DNA of 64,000 nucleotides, taken from Vulcanococcus sp. (lineage in GTDB: Bacteria; Cyanobacteriota; Cyanobacteriia; PCC-6307; Cyanobiaceae). The stretch spans positions 100,807 through 164,806 of the forward strand of contig JAHUZV010000027.1 in NCBI GenBank assembly GCA_019264575.1. Reading direction: 5' to 3'. The position numbers and the translations under genes are program-made. Of the stretch, positions 7,723 through 15,566 are shown in pieces. Position 1 is the first letter of the stretch. Each line of letters starts with the position of its first letter. The notes below the pieces were generated by a model. The model ran no database searches. It was not told the origin of the DNA and saw nothing but the letters and a program-made list of their open reading frames with translations.

Positions 7723-9174
7723 TCAGCGAAGGGGAAGCGAAGCAGGCAGAGAAGCCGCCACCACCTCGGCCACCGCCTCGAGCTCAGCGGCGCCGGTGTG
7801 GGGGTTGCCGAGCACGGCCTTGAGGTGATGACGCCCCTGATACAGCGGACGCGACAGCATCAACTGACGTTCGAGCAGGCGGTGGCGCGTCTGCTGCGAC
7901 CACAGCTCCGCCTCCGCAGCCGAGAGATGTTGTGGGGTGAAAGCCAGCAGGTGCAGCGGGCCGCTGCGCAGCTCCAGGGGCATGGGCGCAAGGAGAGCCT
8001 GCAGCTGCTGGCGGCGCTCGATCGCTCCACGGAGCACCTGCTCAATGCCGTTCAGCCCCAGCTGCCGCAGACCCAACCAGAGCTTGAGAACCTCAGCAGG
8101 GCGTGTGCCCTGCAAGCCGCACTCACCACCATGGGCCTCGGCCCAGCTGGGCTCCATGTAGGGCAGGCCGGTGGCAAAGCAGGAGGCCAGCCCATCGGGC
8201 TGGCGCAGCAGAAGCAAGGAAGAGGTCTTAGTGATGCCCAGCAGTTTCTGGGGGTTCACTGTGAGCGAATCCGCCAGCCCAAGGCCCTGAACCAGATCGG
8301 CATGGCTTGAACTGAGCCCAAACACAGCGCCGATAGCACCATCCACATGCAGCCAGATCTGGCGCACGCGGCAGATCTGGGCGACCTGATCCAGCGGATC
8401 AATCGCCCCGCGCACGGTGGTTCCGGCGGTCGCCACCACAGCAAGCACGGGCTGCCCCGCAGCGATGGCGGCATCGAGTTGAGCTGCCAGCTGATCCAGT
8501 TGGAGGCAGCCATGGCGATCCACCGCCACGGGCTGCAAGGCCGATGGCGGCAGCCCCATCACCGCCAGCGCTTTGGCGATCGAGACATGCGCATCAGCAC
8601 TGCAAAACACCAACGCGTCTTGCGCGCCCAGCAACTGCCGCTGCTGGCGCGCCACCACCAGCGCCATCAAATTGCTGAGGCTGCCGCCACTGGCGGCCAC
8701 ACCACCGGCCTGCTCACCCAGGCCAAGCCGTTCGGCCATCCAGGCGCACAGGCTGCGCTCAAGCCGCGAAAGGCTCGGCGAGAGCTCTTCAGCCAGCAAA
8801 TTGTTGTTGAGGCCGGCGCAAATCAGATCCGCCGCCACCGAGGCGGTGAGGGGAGGCGGATCCAGGTGGGCCATCGAACCCGGATGCACCGGATTGAACG
8901 CCCCATCCATCACCAGCTGGAGATCATCCAGCAGGGCGAGCGGATCCAAACCGGCCTCTGCCGGGGCCACCTCCGGCAGCACGCTCAGCAAGGGCAGAGG
9001 CGAGCGCTGGCTGGAATCACCCCACCAACGGCAGAGCTGATCCGAGGCCTGCTGCAGAAATGCCAGCAGATCCGCATCCAGACCAGCAGGATCGGGAAAA
9101 AGCGGCAAAGAAGGCGCTGCCGCTGGCTCGTGCTGAGGGGCTGGAGCCAAGGGGGCGCCACAGGGTTCGCCCAT
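7723..9174 (-). CDS. PLP-dependent group II amino acid decarboxylase
   Basis: A 483-residue pyridoxal-phosphate enzyme of the glutamate/diaminobutyrate/aromatic-amino-acid decarboxylase family. Visible signatures: FNPVHPGSMAHLDPPP near the N-terminus, GGSLSNLMAL, SADAHVSIAKA (cofactor-stacking His), HVDGAIGA (PLP-binding Asp) and SLTVNPQKLLG with the Schiff-base Lys. In many relatives the Lys is followed by Trp; here it is Leu-Leu, so the substrate is uncertain. L-2,4-diaminobutyrate decarboxylase-like is my best guess. The ATG at 9174 was chosen for normal length. It is divergent from tadA, with only 16 bases between starts. Confidence 0.8.
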   Translation of the reverse strand: MGEPCGAPLAPAPQHEPAAAPSLPLFPDPAGLDADLLAFLQQASDQLCRWWGDSSQRSPLPLLSVLPEVAPAEAGLDPLALLDDLQLVMDGAFNPVHPGSMAHLDPPPLTASVAADLICAGLNNNLLAEELSPSLSRLERSLCAWMAERLGLGEQAGGVAASGGSLSNLMALVVARQQRQLLGAQDALVFCSADAHVSIAKALAVMGLPPSALQPVAVDRHGCLQLDQLAAQLDAAIAAGQPVLAVVATAGTTVRGAIDPLDQVAQICRVRQIWLHVDGAIGAVFGLSSSHADLVQGLGLADSLTVNPQKLLGITKTSSLLLLRQPDGLASCFATGLPYMEPSWAEAHGGECGLQGTRPAEVLKLWLGLRQLGLNGIEQVLRGAIERRQQLQALLAPMPLELRSGPLHLLAFTPQHLSAAEAELWSQQTRHRLLERQLMLSRPLYQGRHHLKAVLGNPHTGAAELEAVAEVVAASLPASLPLR

Positions 9175-9190
9175 TCTCACCAATGGCCGG

Positions 9191-9748
9191 GTGGGATCAG
9201 GCGCTGGCATTGTGCACAGAGCGTGGGTGGATGGTCTGGGGCCGGCAGAGCAACTCCTCTGGATGCAGCGGCTGCTTAGGCACGCTGAGCTGGTGGGCCA
9301 CCAGGGGGAGATTCCCGTGGCCGCCGTGATGGTGGATGGCCAGGGAAGGGCAGTGGGCTGGGGCAGCAACCGGCGCGAGCGAGACCAGCAGCCCCTCGGC
9401 CATGCCGAATTGGTGGCGTTGCAGCAAGCCGCTCGCCTCCGGGGGGATTGGCGCTTCAACGACTGCACTCTGCTCGTCACCCTCGAGCCCTGCCCCATGT
9501 GCGCGGGTGCTTTGGTGCAAGCCCGGGTTGGGCGGGTGGTGTTTGGTGCCAGCGACCCCAAACGGGGAGGGCTGGGTGGTGTGCTTGATCTGAGCACCAG
9601 CCCGAGCGCCCACCACCACATGCAGGTGGTGGGCGGGGTGGAAGCGAAGCTTTGCGCTGATCAGCTCGAGCGCTGGTTCAAGCAGCGGCGGCAGCAGCAA
9701 CGGGAGCAGCGCTCCGGAAGGCCGGCAGCTCCTGCTCCAGCAGGTTGA
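9191..9748 (+). CDS. tadA: tRNA-specific adenosine deaminase TadA
   Basis: Zinc-dependent deaminase that converts A34 to inosine in tRNA-Arg(ACG). The active site HAE (71-73) and PCPMC (100-104) are intact, with GEIPVAAVMVDG and ARVGRVVFGASDPKRGG as family blocks. The start is uncertain: GTG at 9191 gives 185 residues, but family alignments usually begin near WMQRLL, so GTG 9227 or ATG 9263 may be the true start. The C-terminal 20 residues are a Arg/Gln/Ala-rich extension that runs 71 bases into the convergent aminotransferase gene. Confidence 0.9.
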   Translation: MGSGAGIVHRAWVDGLGPAEQLLWMQRLLRHAELVGHQGEIPVAAVMVDGQGRAVGWGSNRRERDQQPLGHAELVALQQAARLRGDWRFNDCTLLVTLEPCPMCAGALVQARVGRVVFGASDPKRGGLGGVLDLSTSPSAHHHMQVVGGVEAKLCADQLERWFKQRRQQQREQRSGRPAAPAPAG

Positions 9749-10868
9749 GCAGCAGATCCACGTTCTCCTCGCGGCTGTTGTAGCCCATCAGGCCAATCCG
9801 CCAAACCTTGCCGGCGAGGGCTCCGAGGCCGCCACCCACTTCGATGCCGTGCTTGTTGAGCAGGTGGAGCGTGAAGGCCTTGCCGTCCACTCCTTCGGGA
9901 ATGCGCACTGTGGTGAGGGTGGGCAGGCGCAACTCCGCCGGCACATGGCACTCAAGACCGAGGGCTTCCAGGCCTGACCACAGACGCTCGGCATTGCGGC
10001 GGTGGCGCTCCCACACGTTTTCCAGACCTTCCTCGGCGATCAGGCGCAGGGCCTCCCGCATGCCGAAGTTCATGTTCACCGGTGCGGTGTGGTGATACAC
10101 CCGATCGCTGCCCCAGTACTGGTTGAGGAGGCTCACATCGAGATACCAGTTCGGCACCTTGCCGCTGCGGGCGGCGAGCTTCTCCTCGGCGCGGGGGCCC
10201 ATGGTGAAGGGACCCAGACCCGGAGGGCAGCTAAGGCCTTTCTGGCTGCAGCTGTAGGCCAAATCCACCTTCCACTCATCGAGGTAGAGCGGCACCGCAC
10301 CAAGGGAGGTGACGGTGTCGAGCAGCAGCAGGCAGTCGTACTGGCGGCAGAGATCACCGATGCCATCCATCGGCTGGCGCACGCCGGTGGAGGTTTCGGC
10401 GTGCACCATCGCCAGGATCTTGGGGCGGTGCTCCTTCAGGCCGGCTTCGATCTCCTCGAGGCTGAAGGCTTCGCCCCAGGGCTTTTCGATCGTGCGCACA
10501 TCCGCGCGGTAGCGGCCGGCCATGTCCTGGAGGCGCAGGCCGAAGTAGCCCTTCACAGCCACCAGCACGGTGTCGCCGGGCTCCACCATGTTGGCGATGG
10601 TGGCTTCCATCGCCGCCGAACCCGTGCCGCTCATCGGCAGGGTGAGGCGGTTATCGGTCTGCCAGACGTAGCGCAGCAGCTCCTGCACCTCACCCATCAG
10701 GGCGACATACAAAGGATCGAGGTGCCCGATCGGCGTGCGGCTCAGGGCCTGCAGCACCGTGGGGTGGGCATTCGAAGGACCAGGACCCAGCAGCAACCGA
10801 TCCGGTGTCGCGATCGGAGCGAGGTTCAGACGATGCCGATCGGACACAGAAGGAGTTGTGGTTGCCAA
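9678..10868 (-). CDS. Alanine-glyoxylate / serine-pyruvate type aminotransferase (class V)
   Basis: A 396-residue PLP enzyme of the AGXT/SGAT family, likely transaminating glyoxylate and so linked to photorespiration. It has LLLGPGPSNAHP at 25-36, MSGTGSAAMEA at 79-89, the D184 region LLLDTVTSLG and the PLP lysine K210 in CSQKGLSCPPG. The start codon at 10868 is TTG; GTG at 10847 also preserves the family N-terminus. The C-terminus ends in an Ala run (AAPVAAAAAA) that forms the antisense overlap with tadA. It lies 51 bases downstream of apcF on the same strand. Confidence 0.88.
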   Translation of the reverse strand: MATTTPSVSDRHRLNLAPIATPDRLLLGPGPSNAHPTVLQALSRTPIGHLDPLYVALMGEVQELLRYVWQTDNRLTLPMSGTGSAAMEATIANMVEPGDTVLVAVKGYFGLRLQDMAGRYRADVRTIEKPWGEAFSLEEIEAGLKEHRPKILAMVHAETSTGVRQPMDGIGDLCRQYDCLLLLDTVTSLGAVPLYLDEWKVDLAYSCSQKGLSCPPGLGPFTMGPRAEEKLAARSGKVPNWYLDVSLLNQYWGSDRVYHHTAPVNMNFGMREALRLIAEEGLENVWERHRRNAERLWSGLEALGLECHVPAELRLPTLTTVRIPEGVDGKAFTLHLLNKHGIEVGGGLGALAGKVWRIGLMGYNSREENVDLLLNLLEQELPAFRSAAPVAAAAAA

Positions 10869-10918
10869 GGCCTGGATGGGTCTGTGGAGTGGAGCCTACG
10901 CAGTCGAGGCGTGGGTGA

Positions 10919-11449
10919 TCAGCGGGCGCGAACGTTGTTGTCAGCCAAGCCGCGGCAGAGGTGATCAAACGGTGCACGCACCACCGCAGTGAGTTGCTCA
11001 GCGCTGGCCACACCGGCATCCAGCAGGAGCTCACACACCACATCCGCCATCAGAGCGATGCTGCGCACGGTGGGGCCGGTGGGCACACCCAGACTCTTGT
11101 AAGTGTCGTCAAGTCCGTTCAGCACCCGCTCGTTGAGGATGGTGCTGTCGTCGGCCACCAGGGCGTAGCTGGCGTAGCGCAGGAAATAGTCCATGTCGCG
11201 CAGGCAGGCGGCCCAGCGACGGGTTGTGTAGGCGTTGCCGCCAGGCAGCAGCAGCTCGGGATCCGACTGCCAGAGGCGCTGGCTGGCCTCGCGCACGATT
11301 TCCGCGGCTTCGCGATTGATCAACTCAACAGCCGCGAGGCGGAGCTGAGCTTGCGAAAAATAGGTGGCAATGCGATCGACCGCATCACGATCGAAATAGC
11401 GGCCCAGCTGGTCGTACCGACCGATCAGACCGGTGATGGCATCGCGCAT
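10919..11449 (-). CDS. apcF: Allophycocyanin beta-18 subunit (ApcF)
   Basis: A phycobilisome core protein, 176 residues, carrying one phycocyanobilin. It matches ApcF rather than ApcB in [45 protein letters not shown] and [18 protein letters not shown]. The chromophore Cys is C82. I chose the ATG at 11449 because it aligns with the family start; the frame stays open to a TTG at 11494. It is divergent from glnA. ApcF sits in the terminal core cylinders next to the linker ApcE and helps energy transfer to photosystem II. Its presence confirms a phycobilisome-bearing cyanobacterium. Confidence 0.9.
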   Translation of the reverse strand: MRDAITGLIGRYDQLGRYFDRDAVDRIATYFSQAQLRLAAVELINREAAEIVREASQRLWQSDPELLLPGGNAYTTRRWAACLRDMDYFLRYASYALVADDSTILNERVLNGLDDTYKSLGVPTGPTVRSIALMADVVCELLLDAGVASAEQLTAVVRAPFDHLCRGLADNNVRAR

Positions 11450-11583
11450 GGCGTGAAGGATCGACGCACCTGAGTCGGAACGTAGCACCCGCAAACGCTC
11501 AGATCCCTTGCCATTGCACGGATCTGATCAAGTTGACAGAAACGGTTACGCAAGCGATTTCACCGTCACCAGTCAGCGTTTTG

Positions 11584-11626
11584 GTTACAGCTGATACACA
11601 GCGATGGTCAGGCTGCTCCGTACGGT
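11584..11626 (+). promoter_or_regulatory. NtcA-activated promoter of glnA
   Basis: A near-consensus NtcA operator GTTACAGCTGATAC (11584-11597) keeps the essential GT-N10-AC and deviates from GTA-N8-TAC only in the third base. It is followed after exactly 23 bases by a TAN3T -10 box, TACGGT (11621-11626). This spacing is that of class II NtcA-dependent promoters in cyanobacteria. It predicts a transcript starting near 11632 and a leader of about 48 bases before the glnA ATG. Confidence 0.75.
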
Positions 11627-11679
11627 CCCGCGAGCCCGGTTCCAGGCGGGCTTCCTCTCAGCCTCCAAGCGTTCACGTC

Positions 11680-13098
11680 ATGGCCAAAACCGCCCAGGAC
11701 GTCCTCCGTCAGATCAAGGACGAGGGCATCGAACTGATTGACCTCAAGTTCGTGGATCTCCACGGCAAGTGGCAGCACCTCACGGTCTGTGAGGACCTGA
11801 TCGACGAAGCCGCCTTCACCGAAGGCGTGGCCTTCGACGGCTCTTCGATCCGCGGCTGGAAAGCGATCAACGAGTCGGACATGGCGATGGTGCCCGACCC
11901 CAACACCGCCTGGATCGACCCCTTCTACAGCCACAAAACGCTCAGCCTGATCTGCTCGATTCAGGAGCCCCGCAGCGGTAAGCCCTACTCCCGTTGCCCC
12001 CGGGCTCTGGCGCAGAAGGCTCTCGATTACCTCGGCACCACCGGCCTGGCCGACACCGCCTATTTCGGTCCCGAGCCTGAGTTCTTCATCTTCGACGACG
12101 TTCGCTACAAGAGCGCCAACGGATCCAGCTTCTACAGCGTGGATTCGATCGAAGCCCCCTGGAACACCGATCGCGTTGAGGAAGGCGGCAACCTCGCCAA
12201 CAAGATCCAACTGAAGGAGGGTTACTTCCCCGTAGCCCCAAACGACACCCTGCAGGACATGCGCAGCGAAATGCTGCTCACCATGGGTGCCCTTGGCGTA
12301 CCGATCGAGAAGCAGCACCACGAGGTGGCCACCGCACAGCATGAGCTCGGCATCAAGTTCGCCGAACTGATCAGCGCGGCCGACAACGTGATGATCTACA
12401 AGTACGTGGTGCGCAACGTTGCCAAGAAGTACGGCAAAACCGCCACATTCATGCCCAAGCCGATCTTTGCCGACAACGGCAGCGGCATGCACGTGCACCA
12501 GAGCCTCTGGAAAGGCGGCCAGCCCCTGTTCTGGGGCGAAGGCACCTACGCCAACCTCTCCCAGACCGCGCGCTGGTACATCGGTGGCCTGCTGAAGCAC
12601 GCTCCCAGCTTCCTGGCGTTTACCAACCCCACCACCAACAGCTACAAGCGCCTGGTGCCGGGCTTCGAGGCACCGGTGAACCTGGTGTACTCCCAGGGCA
12701 ACCGCTCCGCCGCCGTGCGCATCCCGCTCACCGGCATGAACCCCAAGGCCAAGCGCCTCGAGTTCCGCTCCGGCGATGCCCTCTCCAACCCCTACCTGGG
12801 CTTCGCGGCGATGCTGATGGCCGGCATCGACGGCATCAAGAACCAGATCGATCCGGGCGATGGCACCGACGTTGACCTGTTCGAACTCTCCGCCGAAGAG
12901 CTCGCCAAGATCTCCACGGTTCCCGCTTCTCTGAACGGCTCACTGGAAGCCCTCAAGGCCGACCACGAGTACCTGCTGGCCGGTGGCGTCTTCACCGAAG
13001 ACTTCATCGATAACTGGATCGCTCTGAAATACGAGGAAGTGCAGCAGCTGCGTCAGCGGCCGCACCCCCACGAATTCACCATGTACTACGACGCCTGA
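11680..13098 (+). CDS. glnA: Glutamine synthetase type I
   Basis: A 472-residue GSI enzyme that makes glutamine from glutamate, ammonium and ATP and is the main ammonium entry point in cyanobacteria. Visible blocks: [71 protein letters not shown] and NRSAAVRIP. The ATG at 11680 ([11 protein letters not shown]) matches the family; the frame upstream is leader containing the NtcA promoter. The position equivalent to the enterobacterial adenylylation Tyr reads DLFELSAEE, with Phe, consistent with cyanobacterial GS not being adenylylated. A terminator follows at 13152. Confidence 0.97.
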   Translation: MAKTAQDVLRQIKDEGIELIDLKFVDLHGKWQHLTVCEDLIDEAAFTEGVAFDGSSIRGWKAINESDMAMVPDPNTAWIDPFYSHKTLSLICSIQEPRSGKPYSRCPRALAQKALDYLGTTGLADTAYFGPEPEFFIFDDVRYKSANGSSFYSVDSIEAPWNTDRVEEGGNLANKIQLKEGYFPVAPNDTLQDMRSEMLLTMGALGVPIEKQHHEVATAQHELGIKFAELISAADNVMIYKYVVRNVAKKYGKTATFMPKPIFADNGSGMHVHQSLWKGGQPLFWGEGTYANLSQTARWYIGGLLKHAPSFLAFTNPTTNSYKRLVPGFEAPVNLVYSQGNRSAAVRIPLTGMNPKAKRLEFRSGDALSNPYLGFAAMLMAGIDGIKNQIDPGDGTDVDLFELSAEELAKISTVPASLNGSLEALKADHEYLLAGGVFTEDFIDNWIALKYEEVQQLRQRPHPHEFTMYYDA

Positions 13099-13151
13099 TT
13101 TAGAAGTCTGTAGCAATACGAGACTGAATATTCTCAAGAACTCCACACGCT

Positions 13152-13176
13152 GGCCCCCAAACCGGAGGCCTTTTTT
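13152..13176 (+). terminator. Rho-independent terminator after glnA
   Basis: GGCCCCC and GGAGGCC form a seven-pair stem with one C-A mismatch around a five-base loop, followed directly by six T. It lies 53 bases after the glnA stop and marks the boundary between the core region and the AT-richer patch. Confidence 0.7.
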
Positions 13177-13578
13177 ATGATCGATGACACGAGAAGTCAG
13201 CCTAAGGAGGGCCCACTTGGCGCAAGACCTGCGACGGGATACAACGCCGCCAGCGACATCGGTCCTTGAGGGGCAAGGTCTGATGGAAGTTCAAGTAGCT
13301 CTGCGTACGCCCTTCGGATGCGACCAGAGCAATGAGTCATTGAAAGAAAGACTGCGACGCGTTGCTTTCGGAACGCATATTCGCTAATCGAGATTACCTC
13401 CCAACTTTAGTAAGACGCGAGATTCCAGCCAAGGACTTTATCCCTGAACTCCCGAACCACACCCCCCCGGAGGCATCTCTACCGACAAAGTTTTATTTAT
13501 AACAGATACTTTAATTCCCTAGCGAATTCATCTCATAACCACCCGACATTTGCCCCCCACCATGACTTCGGCGTTAAG
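13177..13578. other. AT-richer intergenic stretch at the edge of a foreign-looking patch
   Basis: About 400 bases with clearly lower GC than the flanking core genes. A 67-codon frame at 13184-13387 has no recognisable motif and unlike codon use, so I do not call it. A TATAAC hexamer at about 13498-13503 could serve as a -10 for the large gene downstream. No transposase remnant, tRNA or direct repeat was found. Confidence 0.4.
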
Positions 13579-13686
13579 TTGGCACGAGAACCCACGTCTT
13601 GCAAGAACCTAAAAGTAAAGATTTGCATTCCACCAAGCAAACTCAGCCTGGCTTGCTACGGTGAACAAGAGTCTGCTAGCAGAAAA

Positions 13687-15081
13687 GTGGCCGATCACGC
13701 CGATCACTTGACAAGTTCGAACGGGGTTTCGATTGACGCCCCCCTACATGAGCTGAGCGATTATCACCTATACGAAAAGGGCGAGAATATCGTATTCAGT
13801 TTCGCGTTCAATCCAAGCAACAAATCCCGAGACGGATCACAAATCCCCTTTGGCGAGTCTCAGAAGCTCAAGGTTTACCTTGATTTCGACTCAAAAATCA
13901 GTCGGGATAACCAAGAGTTAAACGACGTGGCTGGCGGAAGCTTTAAGAATCCTTCGGGTATCAGAGAAGACGCCACGATTTTCCTTACACTCAAAAACAA
14001 TAAACTAAACTATCGTGTCCACGGAATCGGCGGGTTCAACGGCAGAACAATTAGCGATGGCATCGGGAAAACATTCCATGGTACGCGTTCCGAGGTATTC
14101 CAATTTGGGCCTCTTGTGCGCTCAAACCGCAACTTCATTATATTTGAGATCGATAAAAAGAAGTTGTTTGCTCAAGACAGTGACAAGACTTTTGTATCAT
14201 GGGCTCGCTCGTATCTCTCAAAGGGAGACACCTATCTTGATAGCAATGGCGTCGAGAGAACTGCCGATCAGACCTATTCAGATCTTATTGGACGCGCCTT
14301 AAAAGACCAAAATCCGGTGGAGATCCGCTTGCAGAATGGACTCCACCCCTCCAAGCACGTTGCGAATGGCTTTGGCTACCCAGATGTTGTCATTTACGAC
14401 ACATCAAAACCAGCAGGGATCCCCAATGGCCGAGCCTTAGAAGACGATATTATCACGTATCTCCAACAGTTTAATAATACGACTCCCCCTACGACATCTC
14501 CTTCCAATAGAGATGGTGTTGACTTTGCAGCCAATGCTCAGGTTGACCCCGAGGCCTTCACCACCGACCAAGGCTTCTACGAAGATGTGAACAGGAATGA
14601 CATGCGGATCTGGGGCAGCTTTCCCTATGTCGGCGATGCCTACAACATCCCGTCACAGCTCAGAAGCGAAAACGTCTACCGCTTTTACGACAAGGTAACT
14701 GGCTCTCACTATCTAACGTCTAACGCCAAAGACATTGAAAAGCAGCAAGGCAAGACAGGAGTTATTGACGAGGGTGTCGCCTTCGTTTCTACAGACGTGA
14801 GGGGCAAAGCCGTTTATCGCTTCATCAATACAAAAAACGACACTTATTTCTGGACTGCAAGCATTCAGGAATACGACAAGTTCAATGCCAAAAAGAATTA
14901 CACTTACGAAGGCGAAACGTTCTGGGTTCAGCCTCCGGGTTCGCTCACGCCTGGTTCTACAGAAGTATCCCGATTATTCGAACCAGACTCAAAACGCTAT
15001 TTCTGGACAGCTAACCCTAATGAAGTCACGAGCTTGCTCGGCGACGGATGGGTGAATCAGGGCCTCGCCTGGACGGTCTAG
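13687..15081 (+). CDS. DUF4331-like protein with C-terminal DUF5648-like repeats, probably acquired
   Basis: A large protein of unknown function. The N-terminal two-thirds resembles DUF4331 proteins: ADHADHLTSS, LSDYHLYEKGENIVFSFAFNP, and near the end of that part GIPNGRALEDDIITYL. After a Thr/Pro/Ser linker, the last 150 residues hold three repeats of the DUF5648 type (VYRFYDKVTGSHYLTS, VYRFINTKNDTYFWTA, SRLFEPDSKRYFWTA), a module found in secreted proteins. GC content is well below the neighbours, suggesting horizontal transfer. The start is unclear: no ATG exists, GTG 13687 suits the family, TTG 13579 would add 36 residues. No signal peptide is visible, so the 5' end may be damaged. Confidence 0.65.
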   Translation: MADHADHLTSSNGVSIDAPLHELSDYHLYEKGENIVFSFAFNPSNKSRDGSQIPFGESQKLKVYLDFDSKISRDNQELNDVAGGSFKNPSGIREDATIFLTLKNNKLNYRVHGIGGFNGRTISDGIGKTFHGTRSEVFQFGPLVRSNRNFIIFEIDKKKLFAQDSDKTFVSWARSYLSKGDTYLDSNGVERTADQTYSDLIGRALKDQNPVEIRLQNGLHPSKHVANGFGYPDVVIYDTSKPAGIPNGRALEDDIITYLQQFNNTTPPTTSPSNRDGVDFAANAQVDPEAFTTDQGFYEDVNRNDMRIWGSFPYVGDAYNIPSQLRSENVYRFYDKVTGSHYLTSNAKDIEKQQGKTGVIDEGVAFVSTDVRGKAVYRFINTKNDTYFWTASIQEYDKFNAKKNYTYEGETFWVQPPGSLTPGSTEVSRLFEPDSKRYFWTANPNEVTSLLGDGWVNQGLAWTV

Positions 15082-15107
15082 TCGTCACTCCCCATAGGAC
15101 ATAGATA

Positions 15108-15150
15108 TGGTTCCCGAACGCACAGATCAAGATCTGGCGATCGGGAACCA
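15108..15150. repeat. Nested palindrome (hairpin) between convergent genes
   Basis: Outer arms TGGTTCCCGA (15108-15117) and TCGGGAACCA (15141-15150) are perfect 10-base complements. Inside them CAGATC (15123-15128) and GATCTG (15131-15136) form a second perfect stem around AA. The element lies between the stop of the DUF4331-like gene and the stop of the small minus-strand gene. There is no T-run on either side, so it is at best an unusual bidirectional terminator. Confidence 0.7.
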
Positions 15151-15159
15151 ACCTGTGGA

Positions 15160-15387
15160 TTACACGAGCCGATCGTGGCGCAGCTGGGCGATGGCGCTGT
15201 CATGCAGGCGGCGCTCGTGGGCATGGCGCTCAGCCCAGGCCACTTCCTGGGAATGCACGTCAGAGGCTTCACTGCGATCGGCAGTGGCATGGCGCTGCGC
15301 CACAACCGGTTGATGGCGCCGCTGCTCCTGCTGGCGGTGGCGCATCCACTCCACAAACAGGGGCTCACGCTCAGAGGCGCTGCTCAT
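15160..15387 (-). CDS. Small charged protein, unknown
   Basis: A 75-residue hydrophilic protein, rich in Arg, His, Gln and Glu, with a predicted mainly helical character (EPLFVEWMRHRQQEQRRHQ, then EVAWAERHAHERRLHDSAIAQLRHDRL). I do not recognise a family. ATG at 15387 was chosen; GTG at 15399 would add four residues. The gene is bracketed by two palindromes, 15108-15150 after its stop and 15408-15449 before its start. GC content is again core-like, so it may not share the origin of the neighbouring large gene. It could be spurious. Confidence 0.45.
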   Translation of the reverse strand: MSSASEREPLFVEWMRHRQQEQRRHQPVVAQRHATADRSEASDVHSQEVAWAERHAHERRLHDSAIAQLRHDRLV

Positions 15388-15407
15388 GGCCTTCTCCACA
15401 CAACGTT

Positions 15408-15449
15408 CACCGCTTCATTCTGTAGCGGTTGCTACGGAATGAAGCGGTG
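15408..15449. repeat. 42-base near-perfect inverted repeat with 19-base arms
   Basis: Arm 15408-15426 and arm 15431-15449 are complementary at 18 of 19 positions around a GGTT loop; the exception (T15421/G15436) would be a U-G pair in a plus-strand transcript, so the RNA hairpin would have 19 continuous pairs. It lies in the 179-base gap between the divergent small gene (start 15387) and the methyltransferase (start 15567). There is no following T-run, so it is not a standard terminator; an operator, RNA processing signal or mobile palindrome are all possible. Confidence 0.8.
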
Positions 15450-15566
15450 CTCCATCAAACGTGATCTGGGTTCAGGCAGGCACAGACGGGCACCCGGCCA
15501 CTACGGATCACGGTGTTGCATGGGATCCGCTGGAATGGTGTGCTTGCTGCGCACTGGCTCCGCTCC

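Noticed and set aside
13184-13387. A 67-codon frame between glnA and the large AT-richer gene
   Set aside because: No motif, no ribosome site, and the region looks non-coding; kept only as part of the intergenic note.
13177-15560. Integrated mobile element
   Set aside because: The patch has foreign composition, but I found no integrase, transposase, tRNA edge or flanking direct repeat.
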